NCBI GenBank assembly: GCA_916613615.1 | Contig: OU744731.1 | Span: 14,328,726-14,392,725 of the forward strand | Direction: 5' to 3' | DNA: 64,000 nucleotides | Origin: Steromphala cineraria | Lineage: Eukaryota > Mollusca > Gastropoda > Trochida > Trochidae | In this document: piece after piece, positions 39,245-51,440 of the stretch | How positions within the stretch are numbered: position 1 is the stretch's first letter | Layout: every line of letters starts with the position of its first letter | Program-made: the position numbers and the translations under genes | The notes under the pieces: model-generated | What the model was told of the DNA's origin: nothing | The model's database searches: none | Seen by the model: the letters and a program-made list of their open reading frames with translations, nothing else

Positions 39245-40085
39245 CAACACGATCACCATATTGTTTAGTTCACGAACAATGAACCTAATAGGTGATCTGC
39301 TTCATGATACAACGAACGCAATTGTTCTGCTAATTGATAACCTACATATGGCTGACAAATATATTATGCTTTGACATTTCTTGTATAAATCTGTGTCTTC
39401 ACGATGATGTAGGGACTCTTTGTTTTATTCATTGCAAGTCTTATAACACAGGATCTGTTGATCACCATGTTGGTAAGATCTAGAACAATGAACCTAATAG
39501 GTGATCTGCTTCATGATACAATGATCGCAAATGAATTAATCAGCTACATAATAACCTACATATGGTTTAACACTATATTATTCTTCGTCGTGGCTTGTAT
39601 AAATCTGTGTCTTCACGATGATGTAGGAACTCTTTGTTTTATGAATAGCAAGTCTTACAACATAGGATCTGTTGATCACCATGATGGTAAGTTCTAGAAC
39701 AATGAACCTACTAGGTGATCTGCTTCATGATACAATGATCGCAATTAATCTGCTGCGTGATAACCTACATATAGCTTAACACTATATTATACTTCGTCGT
39801 GGCTTGTATAAATCTATGTCTTCACGATGATGTAGGAACTCTTTGTTTTATTCATTGCAAGTCTTACAATACAGGATCTGTTGATCACCATGTTTGCAAG
39901 TTCTAGAACAATGAACCTAATTGATGATCTGCTTCATGATACAATGAGCGCAATAGGTCTGCTACATGATAACCAACAATGGCTTACCACAAAAAATCTT
40001 ATACTTTGACATGGCGTGGTTCAATCTGTGTCTTCACGATGATGTAGGAACTCTTTATTTTATGAATTGTGAATCTTTTGATCCA
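39245..40085 (+). repeat. Tandem array, about 210-bp unit, four copies
   Basis: The anchor GGTGATCTGCTTCATGATAC starts at 39291, 39500, 39714 and 39923 (spacings 209, 214 and 209). Every unit also carries CTTCACGATGATGTAGG and GATCTGTTGATCACCATG. Copies are well conserved, more so than the neighbouring array. Open frames such as 39458-39697 and 39966-40193 cross unit boundaries and are repeat artefacts. Confidence 0.92.
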
Positions 40086-43000
40086 GCAGAGAAAGTTAAT
40101 TTGTTTTTATCTCGACTGTCTGGATGTTTTCCTTCTAATCGAGTTCTGAGTGACATTTACATATTCACGTCTTTGCACAGGGAAAGAGTTTGATACTTTC
40201 CACAACGTTAACAGAACATCTCTTAGGGCTATTTTCCCGTTACACCTGTTTACTGTTTAGTTTTAAGTATGTTTGTATAATAACCTGTATTTATCATCGT
40301 TTACTATTCTATGGGATAATCCGATGGATTGTATTGACTCTTCTGTCCTGAGACAAATAAGATTTATTCTTAGAGAAATAGTCTGTGAAGACAAGCTGTC
40401 ACATATATTCATAAATCAATACTATGTGGATAAGAACTAGTATATGGTCTGTATATTTCAAGTGCGGTAGCTTTGAGCGTTAGTTAGCTGAACTCTATAC
40501 TAATAAGACACGGAGTTTGTTTGGCGTTTTACGATTAAGTCAAATTAACGTCAAATGAAGCGACCTTAATGTGAAAAATAATTGCGATTAACAACACTCG
40601 GTGTTCTATAAGAATAACCTTTGATAGTGACACTCAAGCAAATCAATTTTTCGTCAATATAAGTAATGAAGAAATACTGAATATTTCGAATATTTCGATA
40701 GATCCTGCTGATCAAAAATCTACACTCGGATAATCTACAATATAAGTTATGTAGTTAACAACTATCATAAAAGAACGGAAGTCTTTAACGCAACGTTGAT
40801 TTAAATCAGCGTTAACTTTGACTTTGATCTGACGATTTTACCCGAAACATTAAAACGACGATCGTTAGAGTTCATGCAATAGCAGTGCTTTTACTTTGTA
40901 TACAAGGTGTGTGAAGTAATATCAACCTTTTTCCGGTTTCAATATTAGGACATATTAAAAAGCTGCACACACTCCTAATTCAGCCGTTTCAACAGTCTGT
41001 TTTCTCATTTTGTATATCTTTGTGACTGCTCACTTAGACAATCTCAACATTTTTATTACTGATAACAGGCTACTTACAAATGGTAATAGGTAGTGCATCA
41101 ATCAATTAAAAATCTAAAGTGAGCGCAAATGTCCCCATCTCCTAAATATCCAATTTGAGCGCAAAGTGCGCGCCAAAGTGACTTTCGCATTTCACTTCTT
41201 ATTGTCAGTATTGGAATATTAGCAATAGGTGTTTCCATTCAATAGAGCCAAATTGTATACCAGTAGCCGTAAGAGTGAAAAAAAAACCCAACAACCTGAA
41301 GATGCGTTGCCCCATTGTATATCTCTGACTAACTGTATTATATACATGCATGAATGTTCGTTGGCAATGCATAGGATTTTGTTTCATGGCATAATATCAA
41401 ACTTTTTGTTGTAACGAATCACATCTGGTGACAAAAAGAAATAATCACAGTAGGTTATTTCATGGAACAAATCACACATGAAACATTACACTTACTGACC
41501 AGATGAAACATTTATATGAAGTCACCAAATACAGTTAACCATACGAGGTGACCACATGCAAATAATTATAGTTAGTGGTCACATGAATTAATAACGCATC
41601 TGAAATAACCATACAAGTTGACCACGTGCATCGTTATCTATTTGAAGCAGACTTGCAGTCGACGGGGAATTCAATGCTTTCAAATCAATTTCCAACAGTA
41701 AGAGATTGCATGTCGCCTACTGGTGATTTACATGCTTACAAAACTGATTAAAACAGCAACTGTCAGGGAGAATTACCGTCAACCATGTGCAAAATAATTG
41801 GTCTGCACATGGCGTCAGGGAACGCGTACGTTTATCTGAAATGTTTAAGAGCAAGTTGGTGGCGATTTTTATTTAATCTAATATCATTTTTCATCAAATG
41901 ATTTTATCCTCAAATTATCTTGCTATTCCCTGTGGTGTTTAGTCATTATCTTGACTTCTTGGACGAGGAATGTTTTTGGATCCGTTCAATGGAGTAGATC
42001 AAGTTTCTATCAACGGCTGTAAACAGTTTCAAGTGTCACTGAAAACTATCAACAAACGACGCACACTCAGTGTTATTGAGTTAACGAAAGAGCGTAACTT
42101 ACAATTCAAAACAGTCCTTGTGATAAGTTTTATATGAGTCGTGTTGAAAAAGCGTGTTTCTCTCTGTAGTAAACAAGCTTCATATTTCACTTCATCCCAT
42201 TGTTGAATTTAAATTTCCGGTTAATGGAAGCTTGTTTCAAAACATTGTTTTTAATCTTCAGAAAAGGATATTCTTATGTTTCCGTATTAAGAATTCATAA
42301 GCTTCGTCGGAAATCATTACTTCTTTGCCTTGAGGCAAACTGATGTTTAGCAGGAGGATTTAATTTGATTTACAGTTATTGAAATTTAATAACCAAATCA
42401 TATTACGTCTTAAGGTTTAACTGATAAAAATAATAGAAATGAAATATGGATTTTCTGGAGTTTTTTGATTCACACTCCTTTCGGCTATGCTTTCTACATG
42501 CTTTTGAAATACTACGATAACAATATTTGAAACACCTTGTGTTCCAGAAAGGTATTAAGAGATTATTTAAAGAAGATTTGGAACAGATTAAAAAACGTAA
42601 TATTTTGGATCACACTTTCTGCAATAGTAATTTGTCTCATTTTTCGGGGAGTCGGACTAACAAAGTTTGTCAGTTTCGAACAAAGAAATGGCACAAAGAC
42701 TTGTACTATTACACAAAGTGTGGTCCTAAATTAATAAGGTTACCTTAGGATAAACCATAACAAATGTGTCAGAACGAACATTAAGCAAGCACTTGTGCTT
42801 CGCTTGCCTCATTACAACCAAGCGTGTGTGCTTACATTTAGGAAACAGTTGTAAAAATGTGGAAGATATATGTTAATTAGAATAATGATGATTAGAGTAC
42901 AACGTCTTTTAAAGAGAGAGTAGGAAATAGCCATGGTGATAAGGTATTCTCTTCAAACTCTGAAAAAAGCGTGAAGCTATTACGCTGAAGTAAAATGATT

Positions 43001-45834
43001 AGATGTACAAATGCAATTGCTTAGCTCAATAGTAAAACTGGCAATTCCGATGAATAATTCAAACTTGTGTTTAAGAGGGAATGCTCTCACATTAGCTCCT
43101 TCAAATCAGCTTGCTACATCCACTTGAATAACACAAAAAACCCTGAATTTACTGTTGATAATAGTATGGATCTTTAACATTGATTTGTTATAAATAGTTT
43201 TATGTCTTGATGAGATTATTTTGCTTTTATAGGTGTAGTTTGATGAAGGCAATGTTATGGACGTACAACGTCTTCATGCAGTGTTTGTGACGTTTCTACA
43301 TAGATACGTGGATACATAGCTTAGTGACCACCAAAGATGTACATTATGTGAAAGCTAAGATGATTAATCTATTCTGAAGCATAGGATCACAATTGGTCAT
43401 GATAGGATACAATAGTACTTCAAAAACTGTGGATTTCCAGATCTGCCATTTTGTTTCCATCTGCAGTTTAATAAAACCCTCAGTGTCGACGGTCTGTAAT
43501 TTTGGAAAGCCAGTTCAATGATAATTAATTACATTATTCTGGCAGTTCTATGATTTCTTATCTTTTTATATCGCATCCAAGTATAATTATGTCGATTCAA
43601 TTTGCCATCTGGCTATGAAAGTTAATGTATCCTCTTAATGCATTTAGAAACTGCAAGTATGAAGGACTTTTTAGATCGTATAAAATGTCCTCATCAAGAT
43701 CGTGAAACGTATGCAAAACCATTTTCAGTTGATCAATATAACGTGTTGATCCTTACAAATCGAAAGATTAAGAATTTCTTCATATATATTTTCTTGCAGC
43801 TATCAACTACCTTTATTATTGTCCCTATTATCTAAGTCGAATGTGAAGCGACTCGTTAATGTATCCCAAAAAGATGAATTTAAATCAACGCAATCTTTTA
43901 CACTTTTTTAAACATAAAACATTGGGGGAAATTAGTTAAAATGGAAAGTTGCACTTTCAGATCCATGCATATTTAAGAAATTGTGAAGGTAAGGATAAAG
44001 CGAAATATTTACACTAAAAAATACTGTTCTCAACTTTTAAGGCATTATTTTACATTCTTGTATGTATTGGCACTGTGAGAATTGTGTTTTTCGAGAGAAT
44101 ACTAGTAGTATTCTTTATGTTACGTTTACGGCAACGACTGTTAGGTGAGTGAATACATTATGTTTTCACCATTATACAAAGTAAATACGTGTATATAACA
44201 AGCTTTTTGTGTTACAGATTTTGATTGTGTAACACTGTAAAAGTTTCAAGAACTTTCTTATTTTGTTTCTTATTAATTAATGATACGTTATAGTTTTGAT
44301 CGTTTGTCAGTTTGTATTGCACACTGTGAAGTGAGTGTGTTGAGATTGCGTGGTACTGGTAGATCAATAGTTAGTCTGATACACTATTAGTTTCAACCAC
44401 ACACTATGTAATCTGCTTTGCACGCTTCCTAACTTTACATAGAACATAATATTAGTTTTTCAAGAAAAGTTTCGATTTACTTTACTAAACATGTTTGTTG
44501 GCAATTCAATCCTAAAATTAAATCTTTACCACCACGACGCTGAATCATCGACTTTTTTACTTAATTTAGTGAACAAACCATTTTTGAAATGTTGAAATCG
44601 AATTAGAAAGAAACTCAATTTGTCAATATTCTTGGATAAGGGGGATATGAGACTTGTTTACACGCAAAAATATCGTTACTGACTCTGTCGTGTCTTTATC
44701 ACGCGAAAACCCTACATCTTTATCGCACGCTTTTAACTCTCTGAACGCGAGCTTTCCATCTTGGATTTAAAACCCTGGCCTTCAGAGCGTGGAACGGCAG
44801 TCAGTAATTGGTTTCTGACGTTGGTCTGACTGATTGAAAGTGTTTTTTCACAAATTTTGAAATTTGATTGTTGGTCCAGATATATAAACATTGCTAAGGA
44901 GATATGCTAGATTTTACAAAGATTGTTTTGTAACTTTGATTTTCCTTTTACAAATATTTCGTTTGACCATCAAACATGAAAATTTCAATGTACATGATGA
45001 ATGACGAAACCATAATGAAACGTTTTCGTTAAAATCACAGCGTTCTCACATATATACATCAGTTAAGTTGTAATACAAGACGAATGTAGACCAATGATAC
45101 ACCGTTAATTGTGAGAATATAATGAGAATTACAAGATAGATTCCTCTTGGCGATTTATATGATCTGTCAACACTTCCGTTATTTACCCGAAATGACGTGT
45201 CTATCTTTTTCATTGTTTTGGTATCACTTTCTTATCTTCTACTGTGAGCAAAATGCAGCTCACAACCGGATACAACAAATATTAATAGATTGTTGTTAAA
45301 GACACTTGAGCTCCAAATCAATTTATCAGAGCAAGGTCGGCAAAAAGTGCAAATCGCTGAAATACGGTTTTATGTTTTCTTTACTTCTAATGATGTGGAT
45401 TTTGTTACAACAATACAGCAGTTGGTTTGGGCGTAAACAATTGATACAGATCCCACATGATAGAATAACCTTCATCATCATTGTGACTGTAGCAATCATT
45501 TATACAGAACATTATTAGGTTTCATTTCATGGCTATGAAAACATAGGAGAGCATAAACAGAGTACAACTTGTTTATGTTACTAGCACAGCTTTGTGGCAA
45601 CATATTTTGTAAAAGTGTTTAGCTTATATGAAAAGTCTCATAGAGTTACATTGCATAACAAAAAGTATTTTCATGAAATAAAAAGCGAAAAGAGATTTAT
45701 TATGGAAATACAAACTCTTGATATACATGTTTGGAATATTCATATCTTCACAGTACCGATACTATTAAGAACCATAATATGAAACACACACAAGCTTGCC
45801 TACAGTGTATTGATCTTGTTTTCCTATGTTGCAG
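40086..45834. other. 5.7-kb stretch upstream of the receptor exon, no gene recognised
   Basis: If the receptor exon starts at an acceptor near 45834, this is at least partly 5' intron. A short repeated phrase, ACCATAC-AGTTGACCAC-TGCA, occurs at about 41538 and 41612. No other repeat or coding region is recognised; the frames at 42527-42748 overlap in two phases and resemble nothing I know. Confidence 0.5.
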
Positions 45835-45835
45835 G
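45820..45835 (+). promoter_or_regulatory. Probable 3' splice site before the receptor exon
   Basis: The pyrimidine-rich run TTGTTTTCCTATGTTGCAG is followed by sequence of clearly lower AT content that leads to the receptor start codon. This is a typical acceptor, implying an intron in the 5' untranslated region with the exon starting at about 45835. It was not confirmed by transcript data. Confidence 0.55.
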
Positions 45836-45842
45836 TCTACGA

Positions 45843-46108
45843 ATGGCGGGAGATGTAGCGACACTTTACGATGACCGACCAATCAGCACTCGTTAAATCC
45901 CTAGGCCGGTGGATAGTAAGCAGGGACTCGTCAGTGAGGAACTCCACCAGTTAATGATTATCCTCGCCGTTCGGCACGCTCAGAACTCACACGGGCGACA
46001 AAGAGAAGTGATCAAGCCTTGGAGCTGGCGACAACGCTACTAGGTGATTTCCAGGTTTCCCTTGAGTCTTCTGTGGGAGCGAAGACTCCTCTGATGAGCT
46101 GGAAGTAA
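45843..46108 (+). promoter_or_regulatory. Receptor 5' leader with three upstream ORFs
   Basis: Between the putative acceptor and the receptor start are three ATG-initiated frames that all end before the main start: 45843-45896 (17 codons), 45954-46043 (29 codons) and 46094-46108 (MSWK). None overlaps the receptor frame. The last stop is 17 bases before the receptor ATG. Multiple short upstream ORFs commonly lower translation of the main frame and make it depend on re-initiation; that role is inferred. Confidence 0.6.
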
Positions 46109-46125
46109 TAGCACCTGACAACAAT

Positions 46126-47433
46126 ATGATGGATGGGGCTCTGGATACGAGTGTTTACAGTCATGGAACTGACAATCTTACCTTGCCTGACTCACGGGAC
46201 CAAAACGTTTCTTCTGTGTTTGGTACAGATCATATGGAATACATTGAGATATTACAACAGAATCGTGATGCTAAATATTTCGATCCTGTAGTTGAAATTC
46301 TTCTTCTCATCGCATACTCATTGTTGATAACTTTCGGTGGCATAGGAAATGGACTTGTCTGTTTTGTTGTCGCAAGAAACTCTCACATGCGGACTCCGAG
46401 AAACATTTTTATCATCAATCTCGCCATATCGGACTTTACTTTGTGTTTGTTCACACAACCTCTAAATCTTTTTAAACTGATGTACCTGCAATGGAGACTA
46501 GGCAGCTTCATGTGTAAGTTTGTGACAATGTTCCAGGGCACAAACGTTTTTGTGTCAACAATTAGCATCACAGCCATAGCTCTTGACAGATTCCAGGTGA
46601 TAGTCTACCCAACCAAAGACAGCATGAAGAAAGTTGGTGCAGCTGTAGCCCTGATTAGTATCTGGTTGATATCCTTTCTGATGGCAAGTCCTTTTCTTCT
46701 CTTCTCCGTACTTGAAGAGATGCAACCAATTACAGGTATACCTGTGTACCTGTACAGGTGTATTGAAGACACAGATTTGAAGGTAGAGAAACGAGCCTAT
46801 TCCGTTGCTGGAATGGTTGTACAGTACGTAATGCCAATCATTATTGTTACCGTGTCACACCTGAGAATCTGTAACAAGCTCAGGTACAGGATGGTCAATC
46901 AGAGACCCCCACCAGGACAGAGATCACCTTATTTGAGAAAGAAGAACGAGAGGAATACGAGACGCAAAAGGAAAACAAATTTACTTCTGGCAATGATTGC
47001 CGTGGTGTTTGCGTTAAGCTGGTTACCGTTGAACATTTTCAATCTGCTGAGCGAGTTCAATTACGATATGTTCCATGGTGAGAGTGGGAACAACTATATA
47101 GACATTAACCTTACCTATGCTATATGCCATTTGTTTGTTCTTGTATCTGGATGTTTGAACCCAGTCCTCTACGGCTGGCTCAACGAGAACTTCAGAACAG
47201 AGTTCATGAAGGTGCTGTGTTGTTCCTGCTGTAAAAGCCTCCAGGCCAAGATTAAGAGCTCACTGTGTTGCTCAAGGCAAGACGAACACCAGCCCCGTGC
47301 TGCTACAAATCTTACCAGTGTCCCTGCTATTACCCTCACGAAAGCGTCTAACGGCGAAGCCCAATCTCAAGTGAATGGTGTGGAAGACGACGATCCAAGT
47401 CGTTCACAAATGTTTGACGATGAACAGAAGTAG
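46126..47433 (+). CDS. Neuropeptide F/Y-type G-protein-coupled receptor
   Basis: A 435-residue class A GPCR encoded without introns, acting at the plasma membrane and expected to bind a C-terminally amidated NPF/NPY-type peptide. The extracellular N-terminus has N-glycosylation sites at N17 and N27. TM1 is about 55-82 (GN at 74-75) and TM2 about 90-115 (D103). C130 and C212 form the conserved disulfide. TM3 ends in DRF (154-156), a variant of DRY, followed by QVIVYP as in NPF receptors. TM4 is about 168-192 and TM5 about 226-246. A basic third loop leads to TM6 with SWLP (298-301; Ser replaces the usual Cys). TM7 has NPVLY (345-349), followed by GWLNENFRTEF. Cysteines at 365, 366, 368 and 369 suggest palmitoylation. 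The start ATGATG has A at -3. The family match is strong; the exact ligand is inferred. Confidence 0.95.
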   Translation: MMDGALDTSVYSHGTDNLTLPDSRDQNVSSVFGTDHMEYIEILQQNRDAKYFDPVVEILLLIAYSLLITFGGIGNGLVCFVVARNSHMRTPRNIFIINLAISDFTLCLFTQPLNLFKLMYLQWRLGSFMCKFVTMFQGTNVFVSTISITAIALDRFQVIVYPTKDSMKKVGAAVALISIWLISFLMASPFLLFSVLEEMQPITGIPVYLYRCIEDTDLKVEKRAYSVAGMVVQYVMPIIIVTVSHLRICNKLRYRMVNQRPPPGQRSPYLRKKNERNTRRKRKTNLLLAMIAVVFALSWLPLNIFNLLSEFNYDMFHGESGNNYIDINLTYAICHLFVLVSGCLNPVLYGWLNENFRTEFMKVLCCSCCKSLQAKIKSSLCCSRQDEHQPRAATNLTSVPAITLTKASNGEAQSQVNGVEDDDPSRSQMFDDEQK

Positions 47434-48190
47434 ATTATGAACTAGATATATCTACAATCGGAAAGTGCATAAATACATGACATAGAGACATCATTGATAG
47501 ACTCTAGCTTGTGTATCATAATGCTATTTTCATGGTGCGATAATACGCGGTGCTGGGTTATATTTGCAACCAGAGGTAGTTCAATTCACTTTACAAAAAC
47601 AGCATTGTTGTCTTAGTGTATAACTATCGTTCGTATAGTATTACTTTCAGACTAAAGCAAGAAATCTAACTTAACATATAACATTAATTCCATTTCCATC
47701 GAGCTTTAGCTTGGTGGGATTCACCGAACTAATTAATCAAGACTAATATGTTATCTGTATTTAGCCTGAACGACCATTTGATGAAGTATAGGATTCGATC
47801 AATTCTATGATCCGCGTTTACGGATTGCAATCAACGCTCATTAGACGCCAGTGGATTCCTGCTATGTGATGATATTGCCATTATTGACCCACGCTCAGGC
47901 AAAACATTACATTCACAGAGTCTCTTGTGATTTGCAATCTGAAACGTACGGATGCTATCATGTTAAATCTGGTAAGTAGAGACCGCTGACCTTTTCCTGA
48001 GATTTGAGTTGAGAGATAATTTCATTAATCTTAGTTTCAATATTAAGCACTTGAAATGCACAAAAGTTACTATCGTGGTAGTGTTGGATGTGATGTTTCA
48101 TACATATATCTGCTTGTTGATGTTTCAGATAATTTATTCAAAATGTGATATCTTTACAAAATGTTGATAAAAAGTTGTCAAGCTGAATAA
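47434..48190 (+). other. Probable 3' untranslated region of the receptor gene
   Basis: No coding frame follows the stop codon. The first convincing polyadenylation hexamer, AATAAA, lies at about 48185, inside GCTGAATAAAGGGC, and another lies near 48368. The assignment rests on position only, and a shorter transcript using a variant signal is possible. Confidence 0.35.
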
Positions 48191-50944
48191 AGGGCAGATT
48201 AATGTGACGAAAACGTGTTGTGTTGTTGAATATACTGAAAGTGTTTCATCTTCTCAGCAATTCAATTTCAGCTCATATAAAGACTGTGGTATGAAATATG
48301 ATCAAATCACATCGATATTAAAGGTTAAAAGATACATCATTTCAGAGAAACGGTTATCCTGTACCTTAATAAAATTAAAATCTAGTTCTGAAATCTGCCT
48401 TTAATAACAGCATTCAGAAAGCAATACTTTTTTATTGCCACTTGATGAATATGTTTAACCGCCGGATGAAGTAATTAAACGAGCCTGTCCCAGCAGTTTA
48501 ATTATCGTTCGTCTTGTACCACGAGTTCCGTGAAGGAAACGCAAGTAAACGATGCTGTAATCGGATTAGAGCCTGACAGCTTGCGTCTGACGAGGTGGTC
48601 AAGTGGTGATGATCAAAGGGAATGGTGAGCACGTTCTCTCACTGGCTCGTAGATGTTCGTATTTGAAACACGTTCTGACAAATGACATAGGTTAAACTTC
48701 ATGGAATAGTAATGTGTGGGCTTGTCGTTTTTCACCCAAAACAATTATTTTGGACAATTACAGTTATTTACAGGTAAAGTTAAGGATTGTACATTTTGTA
48801 ATATTTATGTTTTGGTTTATAAAATGACACGTTATGATTTATAATTTCTATGTAGTTTCTATGTTCAATGACTTTTGGAAATAACAAAAGCGTATCGCCT
48901 CGAATTGAGATTATAATTACGCACTCATTGCCGTATGCAAAAACTGCAAATTTATTCATGTTATCATCAATAGGAGAGACACGGACTATCAAATGTCAAT
49001 GACGAAATTCAAACTTAATGTTTTATATTCATTATTCATTAACTTCTACATGCCAATTCCTGAATTTTGACAGCTGATGAGGTCCTTACTTATGAGCAGT
49101 TTCGAAATCTTATGGATTTTGTCCATTTTATTTCATATCTAGCATTTGCATAATTATGTTTTGTTCACGCAATATCAAATACAAAGAATGTTGCCTAATG
49201 AATCTATCATCTCAACGACAAAGCTATTAATAATTATTATCATGGGCAGCAGATTATTCCAGTGATGGCAGTTCAATTGGTTTATCTTTTTCTAATTATA
49301 GTTTTAGCTACATTTCTAAAGGACGCATTGATTTCTGGTACCAAATAGAAATGTTAACAACATTTAAAATCACTCCAAAGTACACACAACGCCCTCTGTA
49401 TTAACCCCCACCACACAACATTTGTTGTTTTGGAAGGACGTGTTTCGGCCGTGGGCAGTGAAAGCAATGACCAGGGAACCGTGTATGGCAGTTCTTTGAT
49501 CTGAAGTGGGTGAAATTGAAGCGTAAAGCTAGCTCAGGCTCAAACTAAACATCCTAGTCTATTGTGGACAGAAACCCTTCAGAAACAGTGATGTTAGACT
49601 CCAGACGAGTATTGATCGCGGCTTCTCTGTTCCTACCACAGCTATTTTCCTGTAAGCGCTATTGCTACAATACCCTATCAGAGAACCATTTGTAAAACTA
49701 GGGAAAGTAGGGCTATCGTGAAAAATAATATTTAGCTTCTGATTTATCAATATATAGGTCAACCAATTAACCAATTAAGGTTCGGTGTTATCCGCTGTGT
49801 ATTTTTGTACATGTTTCAAATCCTGTTGACGTTAAATGCATTTACTTTTCAAATGTGATAGACATACAGACGAGTATCTTTAGGATTTTGTAGCTTGGAG
49901 CTTTTAATTACGAAACGGACAATATTGAACGAGAAAAAGAAATGAACATTCATTGTACGTTTATTGTCAGGCCATACCAAGCATATAACCATATCACTTT
50001 TAGAAGGTCATCAAAGTGATCAAAGAAAATACCGAAAGCACTATTTTTCATTTTTCGCTACAAAATCGTTCATAAGTGACCAACAATGTTTAGCGTATAT
50101 GTTTTTTAAAATTAAGACATTGTTATTGTGCTGATCATTTTCTCTCATAGAGTCGATATAAATTGTTTATTCAAAATTTAAGAAAATTTTCAAAATATGA
50201 CCCCTGGTTTTTGTGTCATCAAGCCACACTTTTGTACGAGGGACCACCTATTAAAAATAACTTAAATATTGTTTACACGTGAACGAAAGGTGATCCTTAA
50301 GAATGCGGTTCTGCTAAAGGTATTCAATTGACATCTAAAGTAAACCAGAATAGCATGATCTTTACACTACGATACAATAGGAAGCAGTGTGATCATAATC
50401 GGCTGTGCTCCGAGGAAAAAAGACAGACTGACAGACAGAAATATTTAAGTGTCACAGGTCAGTAACAAAAAGATATATACACAATAGCTACACACGAGTG
50501 AAAAGGGACACTGGCAATATAGCATTTGATTTATCATGATTTATCATAAAATAGTAAAATGTTGATGCTATCAGGGTCGAACTTAGTCCAGCCGGGATAT
50601 CCTCTCCGTCACGGTGTGAATGCAACTTACATACTCTCATGTTGCTGTAACCAGTTTTCCGCATACAAAACCCAGTCATCAGCGATCCAATCATATCGTC
50701 GTTTTTAAAAAGCGCTAAACGACAATCTTGCATAATTAATAGTACACTGGAGTTACCTGCCTCTAGTTACTGTTACCGAAGCTTTTGCAAGCGCCTTGCG
50801 ATTGGCTATATCAGTTTGCGTCAGAAACATGACACAAAGGTGAGTGCGGTCAGACCGTGACGGAGTTGATATGGGAAAATTCAAGGTAAGCAGCTGTATG
50901 TCATATCATCTTTCCCATTTTAGGCGACTTTAAAATATCTTAAA
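48191..50944. other. Non-coding stretch
   Basis: No gene or repeat was recognised. The small frames at 48204, 48780, 49559 and 50488 have no domain. Confidence 0.5.
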
Positions 50945-51440
50945 CTTAAATGATAAGTCAAGAGAGAATCGACTTTAAAATCATGTGCCTTACCTACCAA
51001 TCTGTCAACCATGCATCTGACATACCTACAGAACGTAGTGTCACCGTACCAGACAGATCCGTTCCTAACGTTCAAACAGTCAACACCGTCTCGAAGTTCC
51101 AAAATACAAACTCAAGTCTTTTGGGGCCAGCTCCTTTGCCTACAATTCTGCCGTTCTCTGGAACTCTCTCATACATAAAGACTGCCCCCTCACTGAATAC
51201 ATATAGCGAACAATCGGATATAGGGAATTTTAAAGTCCCATCGAAAGCCTAATGCATTGCGCCCAAACGTGAGTAGCGAACACCGGATATAGCGAACGGA
51301 ATTCTTTGGTCCCTCGGAGTTCGTTATATCCGTCTTCTACTGTATGTTTAAAAATACCCATCTTAAAACCTACCTCTTTAACGCTACTTTTAAGCAAATT
51401 GCTCCATTTTTTTCATCCTTTTTATATAGTGTATAATATT
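50945..51440 (+). pseudogene. LINE ORF2 C-terminal fragment, interrupted
   Basis: The frame gives RIDFKIMCLTYQSVN, the start of the conserved C-terminal block of CR1/L2-type reverse transcriptases. After frameshifts it gives a segment equivalent to FWNSLP, then IKTAPSLN. The coding sequence is broken at 51200. It resumes after 51344 with FKNTHLKTYLFNATFKQ and a stop near 51431. It is 5'-truncated and mutated; only the last roughly 110 residues of the element survive. The 100-codon open frame at 50950-51252 is partly this fragment and partly the insertion, and is not a gene. Confidence 0.8.
51200..51342. mobile_element. Pogo-like MITE nested in the LINE fragment
   Basis: A 143-bp insert splits the LINE reading frame between SLN and FKNTHLKTYLF. 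It is flanked by TA dinucleotides (51198-51199 and 51343-51344). Its minus strand starts CAGTAGAAGACGGATATAAC, and its other end reads CATATAGCGAACAATCGGAT, an imperfect inverted pair with the same GGATATA-CGAAC core. TA duplication and CAGT-type ends fit the pogo/Tigger branch of Tc1-mariner. Removing the insert and one TA restores the LINE frame. Confidence 0.75.

Noticed and set aside
42527..42748. Two overlapping frames as a possible small secreted or DNA-binding protein exon
   Set aside because: There are no signal peptide, domain or splice signals, and the two phases are equally open, as expected for AT-rich chance frames.
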